From positions 558,001 to 622,000 of the forward strand of contig NZ_CP033970.1 of NCBI RefSeq assembly GCF_003854935.1: a DNA stretch of 64,000 nt, read 5' to 3'. A program made the translations under genes and the position numbers. The notes under the pieces are model-generated. The model was given only the letters and a program-made list of their open reading frames with translations. It had not been told where the DNA came from and made no database searches. Positions 7,331 to 15,974 of the stretch are shown in pieces. The first letter of the stretch is position 1; each line of letters begins with the position of its first letter. The DNA is from Cupriavidus pauculus (lineage in GTDB: Bacteria > Pseudomonadota > Gammaproteobacteria > Burkholderiales > Burkholderiaceae).

Positions 7331-9325
7331 TCAGCCGCGCCGGTTCAGCCGGTTCAGCCGGATCGCGGCCGGCGTGGCGGTCAGGTAGCCCACGGCCGCC
7401 CCGAAGCCGCCGTGGTAGTTGGCCTGCACCAGCGGCTCCAGCCGGGCCTTGACCTTGTCGTGCAGGCCCTTTTCCCAGTCGCCGGCGTGCTGGAAGTTGC
7501 TCATGATGTAGGTCCAGCCGTGGATCTCGTCCACCGCGTGCAGCCCCGTGGATTCGGCGCCGGCCGGGCACGACATCAGGCGCGATAGCTGCTTCGTGTC
7601 GACGTTGTAGGCCCACAGGTAGTTGTTCACGTGCGTGTTGCTGTCTTCGCCGATGAACAGCGTGCGCAGCGATTCCGAGAACTTCAGGTTGTCCGGCGTG
7701 GCCACCTTGTCCGGGTTGGCATAGTTGCCGAGCGCGTCCTGCGCCTTCTTCGGCCCGCCGCCCAGGTCCTCGGACACCAGCGCCGGCACCGGCGCCATGT
7801 CCACGGGCACCCATTCGCTGTCGATGCGGTTGCCGGCCTGGTCCGACTGCCCGCCGCGCAGGTTCAGCTCGTACACGGCGCCCGAATACGGCCCTTCCAC
7901 GCGGATGTCGCCGGCATTGGCGGCGTGGCCGGCCAGCATGCTCGTCTCGATGCGCGAGATGGCCGAGTACGCCTTGCGGTCGGCGATGTTGACCGTCGTG
8001 CCTTCCATCTTGGTAAAGCCCAGGCTGCCGCCGGCCAGCGCCGCGTAGCGGTGCGTTTCCAGGAAGGCCGCGGCCTTTTCCTGGCCAGGCTTGACCTTCA
8101 CCCAGTTCGGCTTGCCGTCGAACATGATGCGGGTATAGCCGGCGTCCTCGGGGTCCTTGAACTGCACGTCCATGATGTCGGCGATGCGGATGCCGCCATC
8201 GACAAGCCGGCGGATCTCGTCGCTGCTGGCGCTGCCCAGCGGGATCCACGTCAGCGTGGCCGCGCCCGGGCCGGTGCCCGACGTCTGGTGCCACTTGGCC
8301 ACGTAGAGCCGGCCGGCCGACAGGTCGCGCGGACGGTCGGCGATGAACAGGAACAGGCCGCCGTTGGTGGCGTCGTCGCCCATGAGTACGGTGCGCTCGT
8401 CGGGCATCACCTGCACCAGTTCGTGCGAGATGCGGCCCAGGCAGTAATGCTTGCGGATGGACCCGGTGCCGTCCGGGTGGACCGTCACCTCGGGCAGGTG
8501 GCCGTAGTGGTACGGATTGGCGCGCGCCGGATCGCCGTACAGGTGCTGGCTGAAGCCGCGCAGCTTCTTGTCGGTGGCGGCCCTGGCCGCGTCGGGCTCG
8601 TATTCCTCGCTAGACAGGTGGGTGTTCCACGGCGACAGGCTGGCGCCGCAGGTGATCCACAGCCCGTTGACGCCCGACGTATCGACGTTGTGATAGCGCA
8701 CCAGGCGCAGGCTGCCGGTCCGGGGGTCCTGGTCCAGCGTCAGCACGGCAATCGGCGACGGCAGCATGCCGTGCATCTCGGCGTTGGCCTGGTTGCGCGA
8801 CGTGTACTCGAACTGCACCACCGCAAAGACCGCGTTGCCGCGCACGCCGGGCACGCGGGCGTTGCGCAGCGTCAGCAGCGAACTGCCGTCGGGCGCATCG
8901 GAATAGAACTGGCGCGACTTGCCGGGCACCGAATCGTCGACGATCGGCCGGTTCTGGATGTCGTAGTAGCCGCCCGCCAGCACCTTGCCGCCGCGGCCGT
9001 CGGGCACCATGTCGCCGGTGACGAAGAACGGCTGGTAGGCCAGCGTGTACGACTGCGAGGTGCCGTCGCGGTACGACACGGTCAGCGACGACCCCACCGT
9101 GGTGGTCGCCATGGCCGCCGGATTGTCCAGCGACGGCGCCGCCATGCCCGTGAACGTGGCCGATGCGAACGCGGCCGGCTTGCGGCGCGCCGGGGCGGCC
9201 AGCGCGGCCTCCATCGCCGTCATGCCGCCCGCCAGGGTCGCGGCGGCGGCGCCGAGCGGCAGCATCGGGGCGCCGCCCAGGATCTTCAGGGCACGGCGAC
9301 GGGTGGTAACGGTCTGGTCGGTCAT
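7331..9325 (-). CDS. PhoX-family secreted phosphatase (DUF839), Tat-exported
   Basis: A 664-residue protein of the PhoX family, Ca2+/Fe-dependent alkaline phosphatases that release phosphate from organic esters in the periplasm or outside the cell. The N-terminus has a twin-arginine motif (TTRRRALKILGG) and a long hydrophobic segment. The core holds the family motifs ITCGASLSPWNTHLSSEEYE around residue 240 and VNNYLWAYNVDTKQLSRL and FQHAGDWEKG near the C-terminus, where metal ligands of the beta-propeller lie. Start ATG 9325 is chosen because it puts the Tat motif about 12 residues in; an upstream in-frame ATG adds a non-signal stretch. A second phosphatase of a different class (PhoD type, 34-36 kb) lies in the same window. 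Confidence 0.9.
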   Translation of the reverse strand: MTDQTVTTRRRALKILGGAPMLPLGAAAATLAGGMTAMEAALAAPARRKPAAFASATFTGMAAPSLDNPAAMATTTVGSSLTVSYRDGTSQSYTLAYQPFFVTGDMVPDGRGGKVLAGGYYDIQNRPIVDDSVPGKSRQFYSDAPDGSSLLTLRNARVPGVRGNAVFAVVQFEYTSRNQANAEMHGMLPSPIAVLTLDQDPRTGSLRLVRYHNVDTSGVNGLWITCGASLSPWNTHLSSEEYEPDAARAATDKKLRGFSQHLYGDPARANPYHYGHLPEVTVHPDGTGSIRKHYCLGRISHELVQVMPDERTVLMGDDATNGGLFLFIADRPRDLSAGRLYVAKWHQTSGTGPGAATLTWIPLGSASSDEIRRLVDGGIRIADIMDVQFKDPEDAGYTRIMFDGKPNWVKVKPGQEKAAAFLETHRYAALAGGSLGFTKMEGTTVNIADRKAYSAISRIETSMLAGHAANAGDIRVEGPYSGAVYELNLRGGQSDQAGNRIDSEWVPVDMAPVPALVSEDLGGGPKKAQDALGNYANPDKVATPDNLKFSESLRTLFIGEDSNTHVNNYLWAYNVDTKQLSRLMSCPAGAESTGLHAVDEIHGWTYIMSNFQHAGDWEKGLHDKVKARLEPLVQANYHGGFGAAVGYLTATPAAIRLNRLNRRG

Positions 9326-9549
9326 GGCGGTCAGTGGCGCTCGGTGGCGCTCGGTGGCGGCAAGGGGGAATCGGGGAAGAAGGCGGGCGCGCTGCACCGG
9401 GATCGGACGGATGCGGGCCCGTCCGGATGGTAAGGCGTTTTCGTGACCGCCATTTGACCGTCAGCAAGCTGTCACACAAATGGCCCCGGCGCGCGCTGCG
9501 CTACACTCGCCTCCTGCATCCCGTCCCGACTTGCCGCTCCGACCCCGTC

Positions 9550-10164
9550 TTGCCCACCTTCACGCTTGCCCACCCCGTCCACGCCGACATCGAGATACGC
9601 AAGAGCCGCTTTATCGCGCTGGCGGTGCCCGTGCCCGACCGCGACGCGGCCATGGCCGTCATTGCCGGCCTGCGCGCGGAGCATCCGGCGGCCACGCACG
9701 TCTGCTGGGCGCTGCTGGCCGGCGGGCAGTCGGGCATGTCCGACGACGGCGAGCCGTCCGGCACGGCGGGCCGGCCGATCCTGGAAGTGCTGCGCCACCA
9801 CGACCTCGACGGCGTGCTGGCGGCCGTGGTGCGCTACTACGGCGGGGTCAAGCTGGGCGCCGGCGGGCTGGTACGGGCCTACACCGACGCCATCGCCGGG
9901 GCGCTCAAGGACGCGGCGCGGATCGAGCGCATCGCCTATGCCACGCTGACGGTGCAGGTCGACTACGCCGACGAGCCGCGCGTGCGGCGCTGGATCGAGC
10001 AGATGGCCGATGCCGGCTGCACGCTGGCCGATACCGCGTACGGCGCGCTGGCGACGCTGGTGATCCGCCTGCCCGCCGCGATGCGGGATACGGCCGAGGC
10101 CGCGCTGCGCGACGCCACGCACGGCCGCGCCGCGTATCCGGCCCAGCAGGACGACGCGCCATGA
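9550..10164 (+). CDS. YigZ/IMPACT family protein
   Basis: A roughly 204-residue member of the YigZ/IMPACT family, conserved cytosolic proteins with two ferredoxin-like subdomains and no firmly established bacterial activity. The diagnostic block is VVRYYGGVKLGAGGLVRAYT (about residues 96-115), preceded by SDDGEPSGTAGRPIL, both near-invariant in the family. No ATG fits the expected N-terminus; the TTG at 9550 gives MPTFTLAHPVHADIEIRKSR, which aligns with how family members begin, so it is preferred over ATGs further upstream. The stop overlaps the ATG of the ferredoxin gene by 4 nt, so the two are translationally coupled. Confidence 0.85.
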   Translation: MPTFTLAHPVHADIEIRKSRFIALAVPVPDRDAAMAVIAGLRAEHPAATHVCWALLAGGQSGMSDDGEPSGTAGRPILEVLRHHDLDGVLAAVVRYYGGVKLGAGGLVRAYTDAIAGALKDAARIERIAYATLTVQVDYADEPRVRRWIEQMADAGCTLADTAYGALATLVIRLPAAMRDTAEAALRDATHGRAAYPAQQDDAP

Positions 10165-10454
10165 CCGACGACGATCGCACCTTCACGGCCCGCGTGCTGC
10201 CGGGCGGGGCCGGCTTTGCCGCGCCGGCGTCGCTGAGCCTGCTGGAGGCCGCGCTGCTGGAGGGCCTGCCGCTGCCGAGTTCGTGCCGCAACGGCGCGTG
10301 CCGCGCGTGCATGAGCCGGCTGCACGCCGGCAGCGTGCGCTACCGGATCGACTGGCCCGGCCTGAGCCTGGACGAGAAGGAAGACGGCTTCATCCTGCCC
10401 TGCGTGGCCTGCCCGACCAGCGACGTCGTGTTCGAACCGGTCGGCGCGGGCTGA
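10161..10454 (+). CDS. plant-type [2Fe-2S] ferredoxin
   Basis: A 97-residue small electron carrier. The cluster-binding pattern C-x4-C-x2-C is visible as SSCRNGACRACM around residues 40-51, with the fourth cysteine in ILPCVACP near residue 80. This spacing is that of plant-type 2Fe-2S ferredoxins, also found as the C-terminal domain of oxygenase reductases. The start ATG overlaps the stop of the YigZ gene (ATGA). No reductase or oxygenase partner is cotranscribed. A P450 gene lies 2 kb downstream on the other strand, but there is no evidence that they interact. Confidence 0.88.
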   Translation: MTDDDRTFTARVLPGGAGFAAPASLSLLEAALLEGLPLPSSCRNGACRACMSRLHAGSVRYRIDWPGLSLDEKEDGFILPCVACPTSDVVFEPVGAG

Positions 10455-10459
10455 GCGGG

Positions 10460-11587
10460 TCACGCGGGCAGCCGCCCGTTCACCGAGAAAAACCGCAGCG
10501 CGATCTTGAGCGCGTCGGGTCCGCCCGGGTCGGAGAACGCCTGCCCCGGTGCGCCGCCGCTCCACGCGTGGCGCAGCCCTTCCACCTTCACCACGCGCAG
10601 GTACGGCCGGGGGCCGGCCTGCCAGTCGAATACGTCGACAGCCCGGCGCGTGCCCCGGCGCACGCGGCGCGCCGGCAGCGCCGTGGGCGGTGGCGATCCC
10701 GGCGGCAGCAGTTCGAGCCACATCGCCGCCGTGGACGTGGCGTTGTCATAGGACACCACGCCGTCCTCGTCGCCGTGCAGCAGCAGCAACGGCGGCGCGC
10801 GGCGGCCCGCCAGCGCCAGCCGGGCGGCCACGGCGTCCGGGCCGCGCTCGCCGCGCATGGCCTTGTGGGCCTGGGTGGCGTTGATGGCGCTGAACGGGGC
10901 CGCGCCCGAGTGCGAGCCGATGGCGGCAAAGCGGTCGGGGTAGCGCAGGCCCAGCATCATCGCCATGGCCCCGCCGGCCGACAGGCCGAACGCGCAGACG
11001 CGATGCGCCACGATGGCGTAGCGCTGGCAGACATGGTCGATCAGGGACATCAGCAGCGCGCTTTCCGATGCGCCGCGCGCGGCGGGCCGGAACCAGTTCC
11101 AGCAGCGCTGGGCGTTGGCCTGCACCGACTGCTCGGGCATCAGCACCACCCAGCGCGCGTCGCGCGCCACGGTGGCCACGCGGGCGCAGGCGGCAAAGCT
11201 GGCCGAATCCTGCCCGCAGCCATGCAGCAGCACCAGCAGCGGGGCCGGCCGCGCCGCGCTCACGCCGGGCGGCACGAACACGCGGTACTTGCGCGGGCCG
11301 ATGCGGCCCAGGCCGACGCTGAAACCCCACAGGCCCTCTTCCCACGTGCCGCCGCTGCGGCTGACCGGGGCGCGCGCCGGCGTGACCACGCCGGTCATGG
11401 CCTGGCGCGTGACCTTGCCGACGGCCTCGCCCACGGCCTTGCTGACGGCGTGGCTCTGCTTGCGGGCCGCGCGCATCATCGGATCGGTCACGGTCTGGGT
11501 GACCGTGCGGCTGAACTGGCGTGCGCTGCGCGCCGCCTGCTTGCTCAACGTTGTCCACAGCTTCGTGCCGCCCGTGCGCCGTCTCAT
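10460..11587 (-). CDS. PHB-depolymerase family esterase with amphipathic N-terminal extension
   Basis: A 375-residue alpha/beta-hydrolase of the extracellular PHB depolymerase/LpqC family, hydrolysing polyhydroxybutyrate or other esters. The hydrolase domain starts near residue 90 (GPRKYRVFVPPGV). The oxyanion segment LLVLLHGCGQDSASFA is at about 115-130, the nucleophile elbow GLSAGGAMA near 195, the acid in LLHGDEDGVVSYDN near 270, and the histidine in LRHAWSGG near 345. The first 80 residues are unusual: Ala/Thr/Lys-rich amphipathic helices without a signal peptide, recalling phasin-like sequence. That suggests an intracellular, possibly granule-associated esterase; this part is inference. 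It converges on the ferredoxin gene with a 5-nt gap. Confidence 0.85.
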   Translation of the reverse strand: MRRRTGGTKLWTTLSKQAARSARQFSRTVTQTVTDPMMRAARKQSHAVSKAVGEAVGKVTRQAMTGVVTPARAPVSRSGGTWEEGLWGFSVGLGRIGPRKYRVFVPPGVSAARPAPLLVLLHGCGQDSASFAACARVATVARDARWVVLMPEQSVQANAQRCWNWFRPAARGASESALLMSLIDHVCQRYAIVAHRVCAFGLSAGGAMAMMLGLRYPDRFAAIGSHSGAAPFSAINATQAHKAMRGERGPDAVAARLALAGRRAPPLLLLHGDEDGVVSYDNATSTAAMWLELLPPGSPPPTALPARRVRRGTRRAVDVFDWQAGPRPYLRVVKVEGLRHAWSGGAPGQAFSDPGGPDALKIALRFFSVNGRLPA

Positions 11588-11705
11588 GCCGCCTCGCCCC
11601 TCGTGTCCCGGTGCCGCGTGGTAGACCCCCGATGATGCACGAGTGTAACGGCCGAATATGTCAGCTTGTCAGGAAGGCCGGGGTCGGCGCCCGGCCCGCC
11701 GTGCG

Positions 11706-12062
11706 CTACCGGGTGGCGGCGTCGTGCGCGGCGCGGCTGTCGGCGGGCGCCTCGTCGCGCTCGTGCAGGCCGTAGTCGCGCAGCACCTGGGCCACGCGCA
11801 GCCGGTAGTTGGCAAACACGCCGCCGCGCCCGGCCGCCTGCGCGCGGCGGTGATCGAGCGTATTGCGCCACGCCAGCACCGCCGCCTCGTCGCGGAAGAA
11901 CGACAGCGACAGCAGCTTGCCCGGCGTGGTCAGGCTCTGGAAGCGCTCCACCGAGATGAAGCCGTCGATGCCTTCCAGCGTCGGCTTCAGGTGGGCGGCG
12001 ATGTCCAGATAGGTGTCCTGGCGGCCCGGCGCGGGCTCGACTTCGAAGATCACGGCGATCAT
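11706..12062 (-). CDS. ABM-domain (antibiotic biosynthesis monooxygenase) protein
   Basis: A 118-residue ABM-superfamily protein, a small ferredoxin-like fold that can oxidise quinols or aromatic substrates without cofactor or act as a heme-degrading or binding module. It begins MIAVIFEVEPAPGRQDTYLD and contains GFISVERFQS and LLSLSFFRDEAAVLAWRNTL, the typical strand-helix pattern of the fold. The ATG at 12062 is chosen; the reading frame extends upstream only into the P450 gene. It lies 13 nt downstream of the P450 gene in the same direction and is likely cotranscribed, so the two may act on a common substrate. Confidence 0.88.
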   Translation of the reverse strand: MIAVIFEVEPAPGRQDTYLDIAAHLKPTLEGIDGFISVERFQSLTTPGKLLSLSFFRDEAAVLAWRNTLDHRRAQAAGRGGVFANYRLRVAQVLRDYGLHERDEAPADSRAAHDAATR

Positions 12063-12075
12063 GGGGGCTCCTGTG

Positions 12076-13224
12076 TCAGGGTTGGGATGTGAACTGCGGA
12101 ATGCGCGCGTTGACCGATGGCCGATAGCGTACGCCAGCGGCCAGCCGCGCGGGCTGCACGCCGCGCGCCAGCAGCGCCTGGACCGTGCAGGCGGCCAGCA
12201 CCCGCGCCAGTGCGTCGCCGGGGCAGCCGTGGCGGCCGGCGCCGAAGGTCCACGGCCGGCCGCCCGACGGCGCCGACGGATCGTGCGCGGCGGCGGCCAG
12301 CAGCACCAGCACCGCGTCGCCGGCCCGCAGCGGCTGGCCGCAGACGACGGCATCGGCGGCCAGAAAGCGCCGCGTGTTCTGCACCGGCGGGTCGAGGTCG
12401 GCCACGCGCCCCACGGTCGCGTCGATGGCGTCGAAGTCCTCCACCGGGCGCCCGGCCGCGTCGCGGCCCAGGTGGACCAGCGTATTGCCGATCAGCCCGG
12501 CCGTTGCCTCGCAGGCCTGGATCATCAGGCCGACGGCGTTGGCCACGCGCGCCGCCGGCTCGACGTGCGCGGCATCGCGCCACAGCGTCGGCAGCAGGCC
12601 GTCGGGCGGCGCGGGGTCGGCATGGTCGGCTTGGTCCGCCACACAGCGGGTCAGCCATTGCGCGGCGGCGGCGCCGGCGGCCACATCGGCAGGCGATGCC
12701 AGCGGCGACATGGCGGCGGCGAACGTCGTGACAAAGCCGGCGATCCGCGTCAGGACATGGCCATCGGCGTCGCGCGCCAGCGGCAGGCCCAGCAGGTCGG
12801 CCACGGTCAGCACCGGCAGCGTGAACATCCACTGCATGGCCTCGTGGGCGTCGTCGGTGCCCAGCCGTGGCAGCGCGGCGGCCAGCGCATGCGCGCGCAC
12901 GCGCACCAGCCCGAGGTCCAGCCCGGCCAGCCCGCGCAGGATGGCCGGCTTCAGCGCCGCGTGCGCCGGCCCGTCGTTCATCCGCACCAGCCGGCCGAAC
13001 AGGTCGCCCGCCGGCCCGCCAGCCAGCGCCGGCGGCACGGGCTGGCCGGGCGGCCGCACGCGGGCATCGGGGTGCGCCAGCACGGCAGCCACGGCCTCGG
13101 CGCCAGCGGCCACCCAGAGCTTCAGGCCCTGGTCGAAGTGGAACGGCCGCGTGCGGGCCAGCGCGCGGTAGTAGGGATACGGGTCCGGATGCGTGACGGC
13201 GGCGACGGGATCGGCGGGCTGCAT
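12076..13224 (-). CDS. cytochrome P450
   Basis: A 382-residue soluble bacterial cytochrome P450. The heme-thiolate loop is clear as WTFGAGRHGCPGDALAR, with the axial Cys near residue 335. The I-helix region reads MIQACEATAGLIGNTLVHLG, where the usual acid/Thr pair is represented by E-A-T, and an RxF-type segment TRRFLAADAVVCG precedes the heme loop. It has no membrane anchor. No dedicated reductase lies alongside; the 2Fe-2S ferredoxin gene 1.6 kb away could in principle donate electrons, but this is only inference. It forms an operon with the downstream ABM gene. The substrate is unknown. Confidence 0.93.
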   Translation of the reverse strand: MQPADPVAAVTHPDPYPYYRALARTRPFHFDQGLKLWVAAGAEAVAAVLAHPDARVRPPGQPVPPALAGGPAGDLFGRLVRMNDGPAHAALKPAILRGLAGLDLGLVRVRAHALAAALPRLGTDDAHEAMQWMFTLPVLTVADLLGLPLARDADGHVLTRIAGFVTTFAAAMSPLASPADVAAGAAAAQWLTRCVADQADHADPAPPDGLLPTLWRDAAHVEPAARVANAVGLMIQACEATAGLIGNTLVHLGRDAAGRPVEDFDAIDATVGRVADLDPPVQNTRRFLAADAVVCGQPLRAGDAVLVLLAAAAHDPSAPSGGRPWTFGAGRHGCPGDALARVLAACTVQALLARGVQPARLAAGVRYRPSVNARIPQFTSQP

Positions 13225-13419
13225 GGGCGTGGAACGTTGCTGACGGGATGGTCATGATCGCCGCGGGCGGCAGCACGATGCTTCGGCGCGTCGTGAAATG
13301 TCGAATACGTCGCCTGCGCCATGGGCGCTGTACGAATCGGTAACTATCGTGGACGAACGGCCGTCCGGGGCACCAGGGGCCGCCGCATACTTTCCGCCAT
13401 GCCAACGGAGTTTCCCGCC

Positions 13420-13983
13420 ATGACCGATTCCCTGCTCCAGCCCGCGCCCGCCTGGGCCATCCAGCAATGGTTCAACACCGACCAACCCCTGTCGCTCGAA
13501 GCGCTGCGCGGCAAGGTGGTGGTCCTCGAAGCCTTCCAGATGCTCTGCCCCGGCTGCGTGTCGCACGGGCTGCCGCAGGCGCTGCGCGTCCACCAGACGT
13601 TCGCGGCGTCCGAGGTGGCCGTGATCGGCCTGCACACGGTGTTCGAGCATCACGACGCGATGACGCCGACGGCGCTGGCCGCATTCCTGCACGAGTACCG
13701 CATTCCGTTTCCGGTGGGCGTGGACCAGCCCGACGGCCACGGCGGCATTCCGCACACGATGCGCGCCTACGCCATGCGCGGCACGCCGACGCTGGTGCTG
13801 ATCGACGCGGCCGGCAACCTGCGGCACCAGCATTTCGGGTCGGTGGCCGACCTGACGCTCGGCGCGCAGATCGCCGCGCTGGTGCTGGAAGCCCGCGAGG
13901 CCGCATCGGTGGCCGCCACGGCCGGGCCCGCGCAGGCCGCGCAAGGGTGCGCATCAGGCGCGTGCCCGGTCGACACGAAATAG
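13420..13983 (+). CDS. TlpA/AhpC-like thiol-disulfide redoxin
   Basis: A 187-residue thioredoxin-fold protein. The redox-active motif is C-P-G-C in LEAFQMLCPGCVSHGLP (about residues 40-56), followed by GLHTVFEHHDAMTP and the cis-proline segment MRGTPTLVLIDAAG, as in redoxins of the AhpC/TSA-TlpA class. No signal peptide is visible, so it is probably cytosolic. The C-terminus ends with CASGACPVDTK, two extra cysteines that might serve as a resolving pair. Two start codons are possible: ATG 13399 and ATG 13420. The latter is preferred because a GGAG precedes it and it leads straight into the fold. Confidence 0.85.
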   Translation: MTDSLLQPAPAWAIQQWFNTDQPLSLEALRGKVVVLEAFQMLCPGCVSHGLPQALRVHQTFAASEVAVIGLHTVFEHHDAMTPTALAAFLHEYRIPFPVGVDQPDGHGGIPHTMRAYAMRGTPTLVLIDAAGNLRHQHFGSVADLTLGAQIAALVLEAREAASVAATAGPAQAAQGCASGACPVDTK

Positions 13984-14086
13984 CCAGCCCGGCCGGCCGC
14001 GCCGGCGTCTGGTTGCCCTGGCAGTATCGGATCTGGCAGCGATATCGTTCTGCTATCCTGCGTCGCACTGTTCACGGCTCTTCTCC

Positions 14087-15664
14087 ATGACGCGGCGCCT
14101 CTGGCTCTTCATGTTCTGTGTGGTGGCGCTGGGCGTCTGCGGCCCGGTGGCACTGACCACGTGGCTGTCGCGGGAATTCGCCGAGCAGCTTTTCCGCCAG
14201 CGCGTGGACCGCTTCACCGAGCGCGCGCTCCAGCGCGTGGAAGTGGTGGCGCGCGACGCCATCCTGGCCGCCCGGCAGGCCGACCGCTTTGCCGGCGCCC
14301 CCTGCAGCCCCGCGCACCTGGAAGCCATGCGCGAGGCCGATCTCCAGCACCGCTACGCCCGCCAGATCACCTATCTCGACGACGAACAGCTACTGTGCGC
14401 GTCGTCGTCGTTTCCGGGCGCCCTGCGCAGCATCGAGGGCCAGCGCCGCCCCTGGGTGGCGCTGCCGCAATTGGCGGCCGCCTACCGCGTGGATGCCGCC
14501 GGCCAGCCGCCGCGCATGGTCCAGTTCCGCGTGGGCCGCCACGTGGCCGTGGTCGACGCCCAGTTCTTCATCGACATCGTGCCGCTCGACACCCAGATCC
14601 GGCTGGGCCTGATCGACGCGCACACGGGCCACGTGCTGGCGTCGTGGAACGGTACCGATCCGGGCACGCTGGCGCACGCCTGGGCCAGCCAGCTCGACGG
14701 CCAGGTGCGGCAGGGCCACTACCTCGACGTCAAGGCGTCGCGCGGGCTGCCGTTCGCGGTGGTGGCCTACGAGCCCGTCAACGAGGTAGCCGGCACCTGG
14801 CGGCGGCTGCTCTACGTAGGGCTGCCGCTGGGCCTGGCGGTCAGCGCCATCGCCACCTGGCTGATGCTGCGCTGGGGCCGCGGGCTGCGCAGCCCGCGCT
14901 ACGTGCTGCAGGACGCCATCCGCCGCAAGGAATTCTTCGCGGTCTACCAGCCCGTGATGGCGCTGGAGGACGGCCGCTGCGTGGGCGCCGAGGCGCTGGT
15001 GCGCTGGCGGCTGCCGGACGGGTCCATCGTGCTGCCCGACCGCTTTATCCCGATGGCCGAGGAAGTGGGCGCCATCCACGCCATCACGCGCTGCATGATC
15101 GACGCCGTGGTGGCTGACCTGGGCGAGCAGATGGCGGCCAACCCGGCGCTGCACGTGTCGATCAACCTGTCGCCCGACGATTTCCGCGCGCCGGACACGC
15201 TGCCCGCCATCGACGCCGCGCTGCGCCGCGCCGGCATCCGCCCGGCGCAGCTCTGGATCGAGGTCACCGAGCGCGGCTTTGCCAACGACGCGGCCTGCCG
15301 CGAGACCATCGCCGCGTTCCGGCGCGCCGGGCACCCGATCTACATCGACGACTTCGGCACCGGCTATTCGAGCCTGGCCTACCTGGAAGACCTGGACGTG
15401 GACGGGCTCAAGATCGACAAGGCGTTCGTCGGCGCGATCACCACCGACGGGCCGTCGCGGTCGGTGGGGCCGCACATCATCGGCATGGCGCGCGCGCTGG
15501 ACATCCGCATGGTGGCCGAGGGCATCGAGACCGACGCCCAGCGCCTGGCGCTGCGCCAGCGCGGCGTGCAGTACGGCCAGGGGTGGCTGTTCGGCAAAGC
15601 CATGCCGGTGGCCGATTTCCTGGCCTTCTGGCAGGCGCACGCGCGCGCGGCGGTGCCCGCCTGA
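14087..15664 (+). CDS. CSS-motif sensor EAL-domain c-di-GMP phosphodiesterase
   Basis: A 525-residue inner-membrane phosphodiesterase. Residues 1-30 form a membrane helix and about 35-235 a periplasmic CSS-type sensor, with the hallmark CASSSFP near residue 105. A second helix at about 245-262 leads to the cytosolic EAL domain (about 280-515). The catalytic set appears intact: EALVRW, INLSPDDF, IEVTERGF, DDFGTGYSSLAYL, KIDKAF and AEGIETDAQR. In CSS-type PDEs the periplasmic cysteines respond to redox through Dsb proteins, linking envelope thiol state to c-di-GMP; that link is family knowledge. The start ATG 14087 directly precedes the first helix. A GGDEF-EAL gene follows in the same direction. 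Confidence 0.93.
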   Translation: MTRRLWLFMFCVVALGVCGPVALTTWLSREFAEQLFRQRVDRFTERALQRVEVVARDAILAARQADRFAGAPCSPAHLEAMREADLQHRYARQITYLDDEQLLCASSSFPGALRSIEGQRRPWVALPQLAAAYRVDAAGQPPRMVQFRVGRHVAVVDAQFFIDIVPLDTQIRLGLIDAHTGHVLASWNGTDPGTLAHAWASQLDGQVRQGHYLDVKASRGLPFAVVAYEPVNEVAGTWRRLLYVGLPLGLAVSAIATWLMLRWGRGLRSPRYVLQDAIRRKEFFAVYQPVMALEDGRCVGAEALVRWRLPDGSIVLPDRFIPMAEEVGAIHAITRCMIDAVVADLGEQMAANPALHVSINLSPDDFRAPDTLPAIDAALRRAGIRPAQLWIEVTERGFANDAACRETIAAFRRAGHPIYIDDFGTGYSSLAYLEDLDVDGLKIDKAFVGAITTDGPSRSVGPHIIGMARALDIRMVAEGIETDAQRLALRQRGVQYGQGWLFGKAMPVADFLAFWQAHARAAVPA

Positions 15665-15974
15665 CGCTTGCACGCCACGCGGGCTCGCGCGGTTTGGTCC
15701 TATACTCGCCGTTTCCATGCCCCTGCGCCCCGCGCGAAAGAAGCGAACGACCATGCGTTAAGCCATCAACCTGACGGAACGACGGTTCCGCCCTGCCGGC
15801 CTTCGGGGACATGCCGGCCCGGCGGACTTGCACCACGGTTCCCGATCCTGGCGCCGCCGGCACCGATCGCGCGGCACAGCGAACACATCAGAACAAGCAG
15901 CGGGAACCGGACTATTCAGGACGCGGAAGACCGCCCGCCGGCGTGGCCGGACGGGTGGCGGTGAGCATGAACCG
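15665..15974. other. 310-bp intergenic region between the two c-di-GMP genes
   Basis: No convincing gene is visible here. The stretch has several short dyads (GGAAC/GTTCC near 15776-15790, and GCCGGC repeats around 15797-15820) and probably holds the promoter and 5' leader of the GGDEF-EAL gene. I looked for a c-di-GMP riboswitch and found no recognisable GEMM-type core. Confidence 0.5.

Noticed and set aside
15665-15974. Possible c-di-GMP riboswitch upstream of the GGDEF-EAL gene
   Set aside because: Only generic GC-rich hairpins are present; no conserved GEMM core or tetraloop-receptor pair was seen.
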